Shown in pieces: positions 20,109-30,153 of a DNA stretch of 46,667 nt. Origin of the DNA: Ichthyosporea sp. XGB-2017a. Lineage: Eukaryota > Opisthokonta > Ichthyosporea. The DNA is taken from positions 1-46,667 of the forward strand of contig PDIM01010335.1 of assembly GCA_002811675.1 (NCBI GenBank), read 5' to 3'. How positions within the stretch are numbered: position 1 is the stretch's first letter; every line of letters starts with the position of its first letter. The notes under the pieces are model-generated. The model searched no databases. It saw nothing but the letters and a program-made list of their open reading frames with translations, and had not been told where the DNA came from. Position numbers and translations under genes: made by a program.

Positions 20109-20893
20109 AAATATTTTGTTTTTTTTTTTTATTTTTTGTTTCATTTTTCTTTAGAATGCTTGTTTCTGTGTTCGCTTTTTGGATTCATCGGTGTGCTTAA
20201 TCTAAAACAAAACCGTTTGTTGATGTCGGATGTCGATGGGCTACAATGAATTCAGAAGACAGTGTAGATGTGGAGCGTTTCAGTTTTGAAAATGGCTATG
20301 AGAAAGAGGAAATCGACAAACTAGAAAAAATAGAGAACAACTGTGGGCTTAGCGACCCTTCCAACCTATGTGATAGTGCTGATCAAGTTGACGAATTTTT
20401 TTTTCGTCACGACACTAATCTGCTTCAACAAATGAAGAGGAACAGTGCCAATGCCAGTGGAAAGATCATTTGCCTCCTGGAGATTCCCGAAAACTTTAAT
20501 GAGCGAAATTACGATATCCACCTGCACGAGCATTTTTACCTTCCATTTGTTTTTTTCAACGCGGAGGCGTGTGGAAACATGATTTGCCTCTTTGTAGGTT
20601 GTAGATATCCACTTTCCCATAGTCACTTTTCTCTGCAATTATACTATCCCGATCCCCAAAGTTTTGGGAACTGTTTGCGAAGGAACTTTCCTCAACTATA
20701 CTAACCTGATCCCGGACGGTTTCAAAACTGAAACTCTCCGCATCTACATTCTCTTCTGAATTTATCGTTACCCATCGACATCCGACATCAACGAACGGTT
20801 ATTTTTAAAAATTAAAGCACTCCGATGAATCCAAAAAGCAAACACAAAAACAAACATGGTAAAGAAAAATAAAACAAAAACATAATATATTAT
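20109..20893. repeat. Fold-back inverted duplication, arms about 175-183 bp
   Basis: The left arm (about 20109-20291) matches the reverse complement of the right arm (about 20720-20893). Shared words include GCTTTTTGGATTCATCGG, GTTGATGTCGGATGTCGATG, AATTCAGAAGA and TTTCAGTTTTGAAA. The spacer is about 430 bases. The left arm includes an ATG (20246) starting a short frame; in the right arm the same position reads ATA. The arms look like two copies of one gene 5' end placed in converging orientation, since diverged. A transcript through it could form a long hairpin. No target-site duplication or transposase is evident. Confidence 0.75.
20246..20704 (+). CDS. Hypothetical 152-residue frame within fold-back
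   Basis: This frame starts in the left arm of the inverted repeat (MNSEDSVDVERFSFENGYEK) and ends just before the right arm. No domain is recognised. The minus-strand right arm encodes a similar but ATG-less start (INSEENVDAESFSFET), showing that the segment was once coding or is copied from a gene. Within it, two similar stretches about 115 bases apart on the minus strand (18 of 20 bases around GAGGCAAAT.AT.TTTCCAC) point to a further internal duplication. It may be a gene relic rather than an active gene. Confidence 0.25.
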   Translation: MNSEDSVDVERFSFENGYEKEEIDKLEKIENNCGLSDPSNLCDSADQVDEFFFRHDTNLLQQMKRNSANASGKIICLLEIPENFNERNYDIHLHEHFYLPFVFFNAEACGNMICLFVGCRYPLSHSHFSLQLYYPDPQSFGNCLRRNFPQLY

Positions 20894-21036
20894 ACTCTGG
20901 CAGTGCGACTATCCAGGTGCAGCAGTAATAGAAGCCTCAGCCCCCGGGCCTTGTTGTGTCCACTCTCCACTGCAGGAAGAAAGAGCCCAAATCCAGACCA
21001 GCTATTGAGAATAAAGACTGGTGTGTTTTTTAGTTG

Positions 21037-21972
21037 ATGCCAATGACTCTATTATCACAAAAGAGTACTCAAGGCCCTGCCACTTCTTTAAGTGCCGCAG
21101 GGTTGGTTGCGAAGAAAAAGAAGGCTTTAGAGGCTGCGCGGGCGGCGAATGAGAAGAAGCTCACCAAAACTGTATTAAAGTACCCAAAGAGTGCGCAGGC
21201 TGTGGATGGAGAAGGTAACACTCTACTGCATTTGTGTATTGATTCTATGGCCAAGTATGGGATGAACTCTGCGCATATAGTAGATATTCTCGTATCTCGG
21301 GGAGCAAACCCTTACTTGTTTAACAAACAAGGACAAAGTGCAGTAGACTTGGCTGTGGAACATAATCTGGACAATCTGGTCAAAATCATGACACGTAGCA
21401 GTACCGGCTCTTCTTCAACGCATGCACCCACTTCAGCAGAAGTGGTGGTTGGTATACAGAACGACAATGGAAACACTTTGCGAAATGATCAAAATGAGCA
21501 CAGCGCATTCGCTCCGAGTGCGGCTGATGAAAAAGCTGCAACAACTGGGCAAGGAAGAATGATAGCTTCTTTTCCAGAGGAACGAGGATCAAGGGGAGAT
21601 GATGCTAGCAGTAGTGAACCAAATCGCTTAATAGAATTCCGTGCCAAACTCTTTGAATTAATAGAGGGCCAGTTTTGTGATTTGCATACGGGCATGCTTA
21701 AGGTAGGCATTGGGGGCACTCTTATATTTGTGAATGACGTCAATGAAGTGGTGCTCATGGAAGCCCTGCAAGAAATAGGAAATAATGCTCTTCGAGGGGA
21801 AACTGTGTTGTACGAGATTGTGAATGAGAAAAATGTGAAGTTATTGCTAAAGAAATCCTTACAAAAGCCGACCAAGGTTTATCTCTTTCGCCTTAAGGAG
21901 ACGAAAGAGGCTGAGAAACTTTACCGGATTATTCACAAGGGTCGTGCCGAAAGGGCGCTGTTGGATGCCTAA
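21037..21972 (+). CDS. Ankyrin-repeat protein with probable RanBP1/NUP50-like C-terminal domain
   Basis: The product has 311 residues from ATG 21037. Residues about 20-45 are an Ala/Lys-rich helix. Residues about 55-120 hold ankyrin repeats (DGEGNTLLHLCID, HIVDILVSRGANPYLFNKQG, SAVDLAVEHNLDNLV). A low-complexity linker follows (about 120-205). The last 110 residues begin FRAKLFELIEGQFCDLHTG and end in YLFRLKETKEAEKLYRII, matching the strand order and closing helix of Ran-binding (PH-like) domains of the NUP50/RanBP1 kind. Such domains bind RanGTP in nucleocytoplasmic transport; that role here is inference. The protein is probably soluble. It is convergent with the LRR gene, stops 191 bases apart. 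The ankyrin call is firm, the Ran-binding call moderate. Confidence 0.75.
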   Translation: MPMTLLSQKSTQGPATSLSAAGLVAKKKKALEAARAANEKKLTKTVLKYPKSAQAVDGEGNTLLHLCIDSMAKYGMNSAHIVDILVSRGANPYLFNKQGQSAVDLAVEHNLDNLVKIMTRSSTGSSSTHAPTSAEVVVGIQNDNGNTLRNDQNEHSAFAPSAADEKAATTGQGRMIASFPEERGSRGDDASSSEPNRLIEFRAKLFELIEGQFCDLHTGMLKVGIGGTLIFVNDVNEVVLMEALQEIGNNALRGETVLYEIVNEKNVKLLLKKSLQKPTKVYLFRLKETKEAEKLYRIIHKGRAERALLDA

Positions 21973-22115
21973 TGTGCTCATAGAGCGGAAAAAAGCTGTT
22001 TCAAATGCAAATGATGCAAGCTCGTACGAACGTAATTTAAAATAACAATGCCAACTCACTTTCAAAGAACAGGAACAAAAAGTTGCAATCTTCAATGGCA
22101 CTTTTAACTTCAAAA

Positions 22116-22121
22116 TTTATT
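22116..22121 (-). terminator. Candidate polyadenylation hexamer for LRR gene
   Basis: TTTATT on the plus strand (AATAAA on the minus) lies about 43 bases past the LRR gene stop. Confidence 0.45.
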
Positions 22122-22163
22122 TTGGTTTGAATATACTACGACTATAAACGTACAGAATGTCAA

Positions 22164-23654
22164 CTATTCGCACCTCACTTCAAGATTGGGCTTTTGCTGA
22201 CGAAGAGACTCGATGCAAGATCTCTCAAGTAGTACACATCTTCGCAGAATAAGAATCCGCAATTCAGGAAACACATTCTTTTGGCTAAGGAACTCAATAT
22301 CGTCGAAGTAAAGCCACCGGCAACTCAAATCCAGTACCTCAAGTGAAGATGCAAATCTTGCAAGACAGCGTAAGGCATAGCTCCCTTTCAGGCCACCAAA
22401 GCATTCAGCACAATAGAAAATTGTGAGATTAGGAAAATATTTACAAATGGCTTTAATCAATTCGGCACTTCCATCCAACGAATAACAAAATGACATATTT
22501 ACTTCGACTATAGCCGGGTTGTGATTATTACTGGCACTTAAATACTGCGATTCCTCCCCATCTAATAATCGCGACTCCCAGGATATCGGTTCACTTTCTC
22601 GTTCCTGTTCAAAGGCGTTCCGTAATTGCCCCAACAATTGTGCATCCGTTAAATAAAAGCAATTCGCCAACTGAAGGCATCGCAGACTCCTGTCCCTTAA
22701 CTGTTGCCCTACAAGCTTACCCGATAAATGTCCAGCTCTGGAAATTTCTTTGTAAAGAAGTTCCTTTTTTTCACAAGGAAGGCAATTGATTTCCTGGGAC
22801 CACTGCGAAGCCACTTCTTTCGCTTCACGCTTTGCTATGAACCTGATCAACATGCTCGTTAATTGCGCAATCTGTGGTGATTCATGTGCCACACTTTCCC
22901 TTTCGATTTCATATCTATCTTCATTTATACGCCGGCGGCTCATGAAACCTCCAAATTCAACCTCATCTTCTCTTTGACGATTGACTGGAGTTACCCAGCT
23001 ACTTCCATACGCATGCAAAACATCTCCCAGATGACGGCCCACAACGCTTCCATTATTACGGATAAACCCATTGGAGAATACCATAACGGCGTTTTCTGCA
23101 ATCCATTCCACAGCATCCATGTGTTCAGCGTGTTCCCGCAATTGAATCTGGTCTTGCGGTGGCACTGGGGGGTCTGTTAGGGACAACGGATTTTTGGGAA
23201 GCTCCCAAGAAGGCGGTGCTCTAGGCCCTGCAGTTGTTCGTTGGACCCCCCATCTCTCAATCATTCTTTCAGGAGCCTGAGCTGTCACTCCCGCTTCCTC
23301 AACATCGCTTGAGCTTTGATTCCAAGCCGCTGACATTCCATCGGTTCTTGAAGGTACACTTCTAAAGGGCTCATACAACGACGAGGCTGCAGCTACTGAC
23401 CGCATTGAGTACGCGCGGCTTATGGCTTTGCTTTTCTGCAAGAAGGTTGTACGGCGCAAACCTCTCAGTATAACATCCGGATCGCCAGACGACGCGTCCT
23501 CCCTCTCCTCCATTATTGGGATTCCAAGATCAATCCCATCATACTTTTTGGATTGGGCTCTCATGAGCACCACAAGGGCACTTAAAGACATATCTTCGTT
23601 CAGTTTCCGGCGTCCACTACCTCCTCCCCTCCCGCACATTTCGCGAACATCCAT
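22164..23654 (-). CDS. Leucine-rich-repeat protein (AMN1/F-box-LRR-like C-terminus)
   Basis: The product has 496 residues from ATG 23654, the first in-frame ATG after an upstream stop. The N-terminal 200 residues are polar and probably disordered, with Pro-rich stretches. Residues about 200-360 are unassigned. The C-terminal 150 residues carry cysteine-containing LRR-like units (LRCLQLANCFYLTDAQL, LEVLDLSCRWLYFDDIEFL, LRILILRRCVLLERSCIESL) as in AMN1 or F-box/LRR ubiquitin-ligase substrate adaptors. I do not see a convincing F-box. It is likely a protein-interaction scaffold; role unknown. An upstream coding exon cannot be excluded. Confidence 0.7.
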   Translation of the reverse strand: MDVREMCGRGGGSGRRKLNEDMSLSALVVLMRAQSKKYDGIDLGIPIMEEREDASSGDPDVILRGLRRTTFLQKSKAISRAYSMRSVAAASSLYEPFRSVPSRTDGMSAAWNQSSSDVEEAGVTAQAPERMIERWGVQRTTAGPRAPPSWELPKNPLSLTDPPVPPQDQIQLREHAEHMDAVEWIAENAVMVFSNGFIRNNGSVVGRHLGDVLHAYGSSWVTPVNRQREDEVEFGGFMSRRRINEDRYEIERESVAHESPQIAQLTSMLIRFIAKREAKEVASQWSQEINCLPCEKKELLYKEISRAGHLSGKLVGQQLRDRSLRCLQLANCFYLTDAQLLGQLRNAFEQERESEPISWESRLLDGEESQYLSASNNHNPAIVEVNMSFCYSLDGSAELIKAICKYFPNLTIFYCAECFGGLKGSYALRCLARFASSLEVLDLSCRWLYFDDIEFLSQKNVFPELRILILRRCVLLERSCIESLRQQKPNLEVRCE

Positions 23655-24161
23655 CTCACAATATTCACGCTTGCAATCCAGCCGCCTTTCTACAGCCCCA
23701 TTTCTGGGCAAGAATAATCACTCATAATAGTCTCCCCAATCACACTGTATAATCTTCACACAGTATGCAAAGAAATAAAAAAACAAAAAAAACTCCCCAA
23801 CTGTCAACTACCAAAAAACAAAGGAGTTAAGAGTCCACTGCACCTGCAATGAAATTCATAATTCATAGCAGCGGGCTGGTAATTACAGCACTGTAATAAT
23901 AATAATAACTCCTCCCATTGTTGACTTGTACAGCTACTGTAATAAGATGTCTTTATTTCCCTTCTCTTTCAACAAATGCCATGGAGACTAGGCAATTAAC
24001 TGAACGAACGCCTTTGATATTGGTTCAGGACACTATCTGCTTGGTTAAATAGTCTATGAAATGAAAGTTGGCCGTTTCGCGGACGCACACAAGAGGGAGA
24101 GTGGGTGAAAATATGATGACAGTGAGGTGAGACATGTGGTATGGGCCAGGGTTGCTGCCAG
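23655..24161. other. Intergenic region between LRR and RING genes
   Basis: No gene is seen. It contains an A-rich stretch (about 23771-23792) and a (TAA)n tract (about 23895-23909) running into CTCCTCCC, similar to the one near 6066. It should hold the LRR promoter and the RING gene 3' end. Confidence 0.45.
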
Positions 24162-25280
24162 TTAGACCATGTCTCTAAGTATAGCGTCATAATTGTTGTT
24201 GTCTGGGGGTAGCCGTATTTTTTCATCTCCTGGAATGTTCAAGTTGTCCAAGATCAGCTTGATTTTGTCTCTCTCCTGAAGAATTCGAGAAAGGGTCTTT
24301 TTTATCATATCAAGTTTCTGATGGGCATGTTTCTGCTGCTCTTCACTGCTGTTCATCTGCTCCTGGCATTGCTTCTTCTGTTGTCGTATCCCCTCCAGCC
24401 TCTGCTGCAGCTGCTGTATTGCATTGAGGACACTTTGCTCCTCTGCTTGAAGGTTGTGCAAGGTGGCAGCCAAATCTTCTCTACCCAGATGAGGGGCGTA
24501 AACGGTCTTTTTGATTGAGTCGTATTCAATCTTGAGGCATTCACAGCGGGTTAAGCAGTTGCCATATTCATTAAGATACTTTTTAATTTGTGCTTGCCTG
24601 GATGGCTGGTTCAGTGAGTAGTTGTTGGCCGAGTAATGGGAGATTACTTGTTGCAAGGCAACGTTGCGAGTGTATGAGGTGACGGGGTGTTGGCACTCTA
24701 GACACGTATACTTGACCCCTTCACTGCTGCCTTGAAGTATCTTTTCTCCCAGGCATCGCTGGCAAATCGTATGCCCACAAGGAACCAGCAGCATAGGGGA
24801 ATGAGCCGGGGGGCACATAATTTCAAAACATAGATTACATGTGTGTTGTGCCAATTCGGTGGCCAAGAATTTCTTCATTGTGTTGGCCATATTTTCATTC
24901 CCGCTATTCGCCGCTGGGGCCTGCATATTTTGATCCTCACGTTCATCACCTGGATTTACCCCAAGGAATTTGCCCCCCGACTGCGAGAAAATCTCCTCAC
25001 GGAATTCTGCTTTTAAGGTTTTAGCGATTTTTTTAGCTAGCTCAGAGAGCTCGTCGTGATTTTTTTCAGTTTCTGATTCTAAAGACGCGGATCCTGAGGC
25101 TTTTCTTTCAGCATCATCAAAGTTATAATATTCATCGACGGCATTATCTTCTTTCTTTTGCGATGTGTACGCACTTTTTGCTTGATGGTACGCACCATTT
25201 ATTTTTTCACGCTCATGCTCTTCCTTCCACTTTTGCTGGTTCTCACGCATACGCTGCAGCTTCACTTTCAAATTCGACAT
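24162..25280 (-). CDS. RING-finger coiled-coil protein, putative E3 ubiquitin ligase
   Basis: The product has 372 residues. ATG 25280 is the first ATG of the frame; the 54 codons upstream are open but contain none. The N-terminus (MSNLKVKLQRMRENQQKWKE) is a charged helix. A C3HC4 RING lies at residues about 148-202: CNLC, then CGHTICQRC, then CLEC, with spacing normal for the family. A Cys pair follows (RCECL). Residues about 275-350 form a Gln/Glu-rich coiled coil (LQAEEQSVLNAIQQLQQRLE). The layout recalls TRIM proteins but I see no clear B-box. RING domains recruit E2 enzymes for ubiquitin transfer; substrates are unknown. It is probably cytosolic, as there is no membrane segment. Confidence 0.85.
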   Translation of the reverse strand: MSNLKVKLQRMRENQQKWKEEHEREKINGAYHQAKSAYTSQKKEDNAVDEYYNFDDAERKASGSASLESETEKNHDELSELAKKIAKTLKAEFREEIFSQSGGKFLGVNPGDEREDQNMQAPAANSGNENMANTMKKFLATELAQHTCNLCFEIMCPPAHSPMLLVPCGHTICQRCLGEKILQGSSEGVKYTCLECQHPVTSYTRNVALQQVISHYSANNYSLNQPSRQAQIKKYLNEYGNCLTRCECLKIEYDSIKKTVYAPHLGREDLAATLHNLQAEEQSVLNAIQQLQQRLEGIRQQKKQCQEQMNSSEEQQKHAHQKLDMIKKTLSRILQERDKIKLILDNLNIPGDEKIRLPPDNNNYDAILRDMV

Positions 25281-26394
25281 GGATAATAAACGCAAAGTAG
25301 TCTGTGCTATCAGGCCATAAACTTGAGGGAATAAGAGCAAGCTGGAAAAGGTGCCAAGCGCGTGGAGTGGGATAAAAAGGGCACGTAGCTGCCTGCAGTT
25401 AGATTTAAGATGATGAAAATGTATTCTCGAAAATTCAGTCAAAGCTCTAAAGAAAATCCATTCAGACCAGCTTATAAGGCTATGAGTTATTTCTTATTCA
25501 GCTATAGCTATTTCATTTTTCAAAGGGGAGCGGTACTACAAGCTGCGGAGGAATGAAGATTGATTGATATTCCCCAGGGAATTACTTCTCTAGCTGTGAT
25601 TGTGTGATAATTCCTTGGTACACGGTACATGTATAGCCATCAGCATGCATGTGATAGCTGTGCCACAGAAAATTATATTGAGCACCTCTTTGCCCTACCC
25701 CTCCCCTTCCTCTATAAAACCCCCGGCCATACCCCTCTACACCCTTGCTGATTATTTATAGATCCCTCCTTTGTTTATACTTTTATAATAATAATACTAT
25801 CCCATATGGCCCCCCCACATAGCTACTCTATACCATAATCTAGCCCATACCCTAATTACACCCCTACCCTTCCCTATACTCTGCATTATAATTCTATGGT
25901 GCTCGTCTACTATAAACTCCAATACTCTACTAACCTATGCTTATTATAGTTGGCTGCTCTGGGTGTGTGAATCTGCTGTATGTGAATCTCTCTCTCTCTC
26001 TCTCGGTGTAGTGTCCATCTATCTCTCTGTGCAGGTACAGGTACAGACGTAAGGGTGGCGATATTGAAGGGGGAGGGTGTTTGTGTGATTTGAAAAGGAA
26101 AACTAACCGCTCTGGAGATTATAGTTTGGTCTGCAAGGGAGCGAGGAGCAAATTAGTTGAAGCGCAATCTGGGAGAAGAAGGAGGAGTTATATTTGTGCA
26201 TGTGCTGATCGCTTTCGTTCCTATAAGGGGGGGTTCAGATTGTATTTTTTGCTGCTTGCGATATACAGTGGGAAATTATAATTTGTAGGGAATCTTGTGT
26301 TAAGAGAGAAAATAAGTATTTAAATTTTTACAATTGTAGTGGTAGATCCTGTTGTACTATTGGACATTAGAGTGGATTTGATAGTAAAAAAAAA
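25281..26394. other. Intergenic divergent promoter region
   Basis: The region lies between divergent RING and membrane-protein genes. It holds a (TC)9 microsatellite at 25987-26004, runs of CCCTACCC-type sequence with TATA words (about 25690-25900), a C-rich tract near 25809, and a TAATAATAATA tract near 25788. No gene is recognised. Confidence 0.45.
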
Positions 26395-28370
26395 ATGAAA
26401 AAATTGTCGCTCATGATGGTAAAGGATTGGATCCACCAGTATTCAATCCTTTTCGTCTTTGGGTTTGTGATGGGTTGTGTGCTACTTCCTATAATATTTA
26501 CAAGCAAAACTACTATGGTGTGCTCTGGAGCATTGCTGTGCTATATGATTGGGAAGCCTATTTTTCTCTGGCCGGTATATCTGTGGACGTGGCTGCGATC
26601 GGGGTACAGGTCGTCATCAACTTCTAGCTCGAAGGGGGGGAATGGCTGTTCTAGGGGGAAAGGCTCTCGTAATAATCGAAAAGAGGAAAGGAAGAGGAAC
26701 GCTGGGGGTTCTAGCAACACAGAAAATCAAGTGGTAAGTTTGGTGATGGCTTAGGGATTTATTGTCTGTGGCTCATGTTTAACGATTTTATTTTATTTTT
26801 TTCCTTTTGTTGGGGGGAATAGGATCAAAGTGGTCAATCGAGTGCGGAATCTGCAAAAAGCAAAAGGGCTGATGGTTACCAAAGATGGGTTGAAGAACAG
26901 GCAAGGATTCAGGAAGCTCGTGAAAAGGAATTAGAGCAGAAACGAATCTTGAAAATGGAGAAAAAGGCTAGGAAAAAGGAAGAGCGCTTATTACGGAAGC
27001 AACAGGAAAAAGAGCGCGAGGAGCAAGAACAAATGGTTAAAATGAAGGCACGCCGTGAACAAGAAGAAAAGAAACAGGATAAGGAAAAGAAAATGAAAAC
27101 CCAAGAGGAAAAGAAGCGCCAGCGTGAGAAGGTGTTGAAGGACAATTTGGAAAAAACGTTCGAAAATAATTGGACAGATACCAAGGGCAACAAAAAATAC
27201 TCAAATGAAAGCGCACGTAAAGCAGAAAGGGTGGTGAGTGACAGTGAGTGTTCCAGCCGTGGGGATGTCGCGTATGGGGATTCCAGGTCAACTGTTAATG
27301 AAGAACGAACCGCTAATGATATTCGTTCTCTTAATTCGGGCAAGAAGGAACTATCGTGGTCCATTAACGACCTAACAGCCTTTCAAAACAACACAGATAA
27401 CTGTTCAGAGAAAAGGGAAGCCAAGAAAACATTAAGTTCGTCGTCGCTGCTTACGCCTGGAGACTTTGAGGAGCAATCACGAGTCGGTTTTTCGGATGGG
27501 GCCAACTACATTAAAGGGACAGGTCATGGACACGGTATTGGAAAAATGGGTGCAAACGAATTGACCGCAAGCGCGAAGAACGACATTGGGCAACTGGATT
27601 GTTTTACGGGCAATATCAATGGACATGGGCGTGATATGGAAACTAATTTTGGGATGGGAAGCATTTCTGGACTGAACAACGGTATTGGCAGCCAAGGCCA
27701 TGTGGCTTCGGATGTTACCAGCGATATTAGTGTTTCTAGTAGCGACAGCAGTGGAATGGTGGGCCATTTTAGTGGCGGGATAAATGGTGCAAATGGAAAT
27801 GTTGAGGGAAGTATGTTTGAATCAAACTATACGGCCTTCTCAAATGGCTCAAATGGATCGTCAAGTTTTGGAGCCCATCCAGAAAAGGCTCCAAATTCCC
27901 GTCAGATAAACAATGCTTTTGGTCTAGGAATCAATGCTGATTTTGGTGCTAATTTGGATAGGAAGCCATTCTCTTATTCAGAACCTGCCAACATGTATGC
28001 AGAAAATGACTACGAGCCGGCTTATAGCGGATATTCTCTTTTCTCAGAGCAGAGTTTGTTTGAAGGTGTATTTTTTCCAAAATCTTTGGAAACGAATAAT
28101 CTTGGTAGCCAGTATTCTCAAAGCAGTGATCACATTGGTGGCCTTGGTGGTTTATCTTCAAGACGCGTTGCTGCCTCAGCGTCGACAGCGACATTAAATG
28201 GCCCGACTAACCCTGTGCCGGCGAAGATTGTCAGTTTTTCGCGCTCGAAATTGGTTAAACCAGCTGGGACGCGAAGACCTCCCACTGCCGGAGATGGTAG
28301 TAATGGGAAAGTTTCTCGGCCCTCTGTAGGGAGAAATACCGCTACTCGAAGCACCGAAGGAAAACTATAG
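26395..28370 (+). CDS. Unknown membrane protein with charged coil and Gly/Asn/Ser-rich tail
   Basis: The exons are 26395-26733 and 26823-28370 (89-base intron, phase 0), giving 628 residues. Two hydrophobic segments lie near the N-terminus, about 17-36 (YSILFVFGFVMGCVLLPIIF) and about 40-66 (VCSGALLCYMIGKPIFLWPV), likely a membrane hairpin. A Ser/Gly/Arg-rich stretch and a long Lys/Glu coiled coil (about 135-235, built on EEK and KKE runs) follow. The remaining 390 residues are low complexity, rich in Gly, Asn and Ser (GHGHGIGKMGANE, GSISGLNNGIGS). No family is recognised. The intron is supported by the frame continuing as DQSGQSSAESAKSK. The short signal-less N-terminus suggests ER-type insertion with the coil in the cytosol. 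Confidence 0.7.
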
Positions 28371-29032
28371 CCTGAGTGAAATTGTCTACAATCTGAAATG
28401 TGATGGCTTTCTGTACTCTGTGTACTTCTCATGTGTACGGGCAACCTCAAATTGCTTGCGATTTTTTTTTTTTTTGATTTTTTGTCTTTCTAGCATTTTG
28501 TAGTATTTTCCATTTGCAAAATCTGGGCGAAGAGAACTAAAAGGTGATGGAACTGAGTGAAGTGGGTACGCTGAATGGGTTGGGATGGGGGTGTATAGTA
28601 TAAAGCAAGTGCGCAAGGAATGGTGCTGGACCCCTTCTGCTGTGGAGTAGCAGGGGTGAATATGCCTTGGGTGTAAGCATGGGTTTTGGGGGCACTGACC
28701 ATTTTGACAGTGTTGGGTTTATTTGCTTTTGCGTCCCTCTATAGTAATTCTTCTTTGAAAAAGCCCTTCCATTCATCCTACGATCTTTGTTCTGTTTTGT
28801 AATGTTTTTTTCTTGTTTAGAATCTAAACGAAAATAAACTACTCGAAGTGCATGGAAACTTATATTTGGGGGAAAAGTAAAATGAGCTGCTCTATTCAGT
28901 GCAGTCAGTGTGAGTGTAGGGTTGGTATGAACCAGCATTTTTGTCTTTTGTGACTTTGAGATTTGCGTCGCTTGTTTTTACGATTTTTTGTGTTTGGAGT
29001 TGGGTTAGTTGATTTGAATTGATTATATTGCA
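28371..29032. other. Intergenic region, 3' UTR and promoter
   Basis: No gene is supported. A run of 14 T lies at 28462-28475. It should contain the 3' end of the upstream gene and the promoter of the phosphodiesterase gene. Open frames on the minus strand look like chance. Confidence 0.45.
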
Positions 29033-30076
29033 ATGTCGGACCTGCACAAAGGTGGTGATCTGCCACTACGATTATTTTCTGGAAATTGCTACTTGATTCC
29101 GTACCTGGTAGCAAAATACTTGAGCTTGAAAAATGCGTCGTTGGACCTTGGTTCGTGTGTTGACCAGCACCAGAGGGTTCAGCGACTAACGGAAGAAATA
29201 ATCAAAAGTCATGATGTAGCTGTACTTCAAGAAATGTGGGGGGCTGAGGCACACATTGCTCAGGATGCGCTGCTTGAAGGAGGATTCTCCATTTTGGAAC
29301 GCAATATGGCATGGAGAGGCATTATGGGGAGTGGGTATCTGGCAGATGTGGTAAACCTTCGCCTTTTTAATGGACGTAAGAATGGGGGACTTATGCTGGC
29401 AAGTCGTGATGCATGTGCGGAGGTCCTGTGGGAAAAGCACCATACGTTTGAACACAATGAAGGGGAGGAATATATGAATAAGTCAGTCAATGTAACACTT
29501 TTAAAGGTGGATGAGCACGTGTGGAAGAATCCTAATGGAAGTTATTTGCTTATAGCCAATACTCATTTGTACTCTCCGCTACCTTTCCACAACGACATAC
29601 ATCGCCGTAAACAAAGAGAGGAGATTCGTAGAGAGCTGGTAAGTATCCAGAACGATCCAACTCTGCTACCAAAATACCCAGACGGGTTTCGCTGGAGCCA
29701 ATGCGGAGTATTACTTATGGGAGACTTCAATACCGCTTTTCACCAGAGACACTCTTTACTTGAAAATCCAGAGTATATTGAGACTTTGCATTCATTTGGC
29801 CCTGATCCTGTTGTGGATATATACAAGACACTGCATCCTGACTGCGCCAAGCACTCCTACTGCAAGAAGAACAGGTATGTTAGTGCGCCCGACGACTCTT
29901 CCAGAATGGACTATTGCTTTTCCTTTCACAGCCTCCCTGGGTCAGTCGTGGACCCCACTGTAAAAGTTCCCGTCATGCCCCTTAAAGTGCGTAATTGCGA
30001 ACTGCTGAGCGATCCTAGAGATGGACAGCACATGTCGGATCATTATCCACTATCCTTTTCTGTCACCCCACTTTAA
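29033..30076 (+). CDS. Neutral-sphingomyelinase-like endonuclease/exonuclease/phosphatase-fold enzyme
   Basis: The product has 347 residues in a single exon. Family motifs appear in order: GNCYLIPYL (metal-ligand Asn region), VAVLQEMWG (catalytic Glu), LLIANTHLY (His), LLMGDFNTAF (Asp/Asn), RMDYCF and MSDHYPLSF (Asp-His pair). The NCxxIPY block and the QE(M/V)W block point to neutral sphingomyelinases and related phospholipases C rather than to nucleases or inositol phosphatases. Expected reaction: hydrolysis of sphingomyelin-type lipids to ceramide and a phospho-headgroup, Mg-dependent. There is no signal peptide or transmembrane segment, unlike animal nSMase1/2 with their C-terminal or N-terminal anchors. 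The substrate is inferred from family resemblance only. Confidence 0.85.
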   Translation: MSDLHKGGDLPLRLFSGNCYLIPYLVAKYLSLKNASLDLGSCVDQHQRVQRLTEEIIKSHDVAVLQEMWGAEAHIAQDALLEGGFSILERNMAWRGIMGSGYLADVVNLRLFNGRKNGGLMLASRDACAEVLWEKHHTFEHNEGEEYMNKSVNVTLLKVDEHVWKNPNGSYLLIANTHLYSPLPFHNDIHRRKQREEIRRELVSIQNDPTLLPKYPDGFRWSQCGVLLMGDFNTAFHQRHSLLENPEYIETLHSFGPDPVVDIYKTLHPDCAKHSYCKKNRYVSAPDDSSRMDYCFSFHSLPGSVVDPTVKVPVMPLKVRNCELLSDPRDGQHMSDHYPLSFSVTPL

Positions 30077-30153
30077 AGTCATCATGCACACTCTCCTCCC
30101 CTGATAAATGAACTTTTTTCGCAGACTTATTTAACTATAACTTGAGATTTATT

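Noticed and set aside
28537-28938. 133-residue minus-strand frame between the membrane-protein and phosphodiesterase genes
   Set aside because: Low-complexity composition typical of the reverse of UTR sequence, no motif, and overlapping similar frames.
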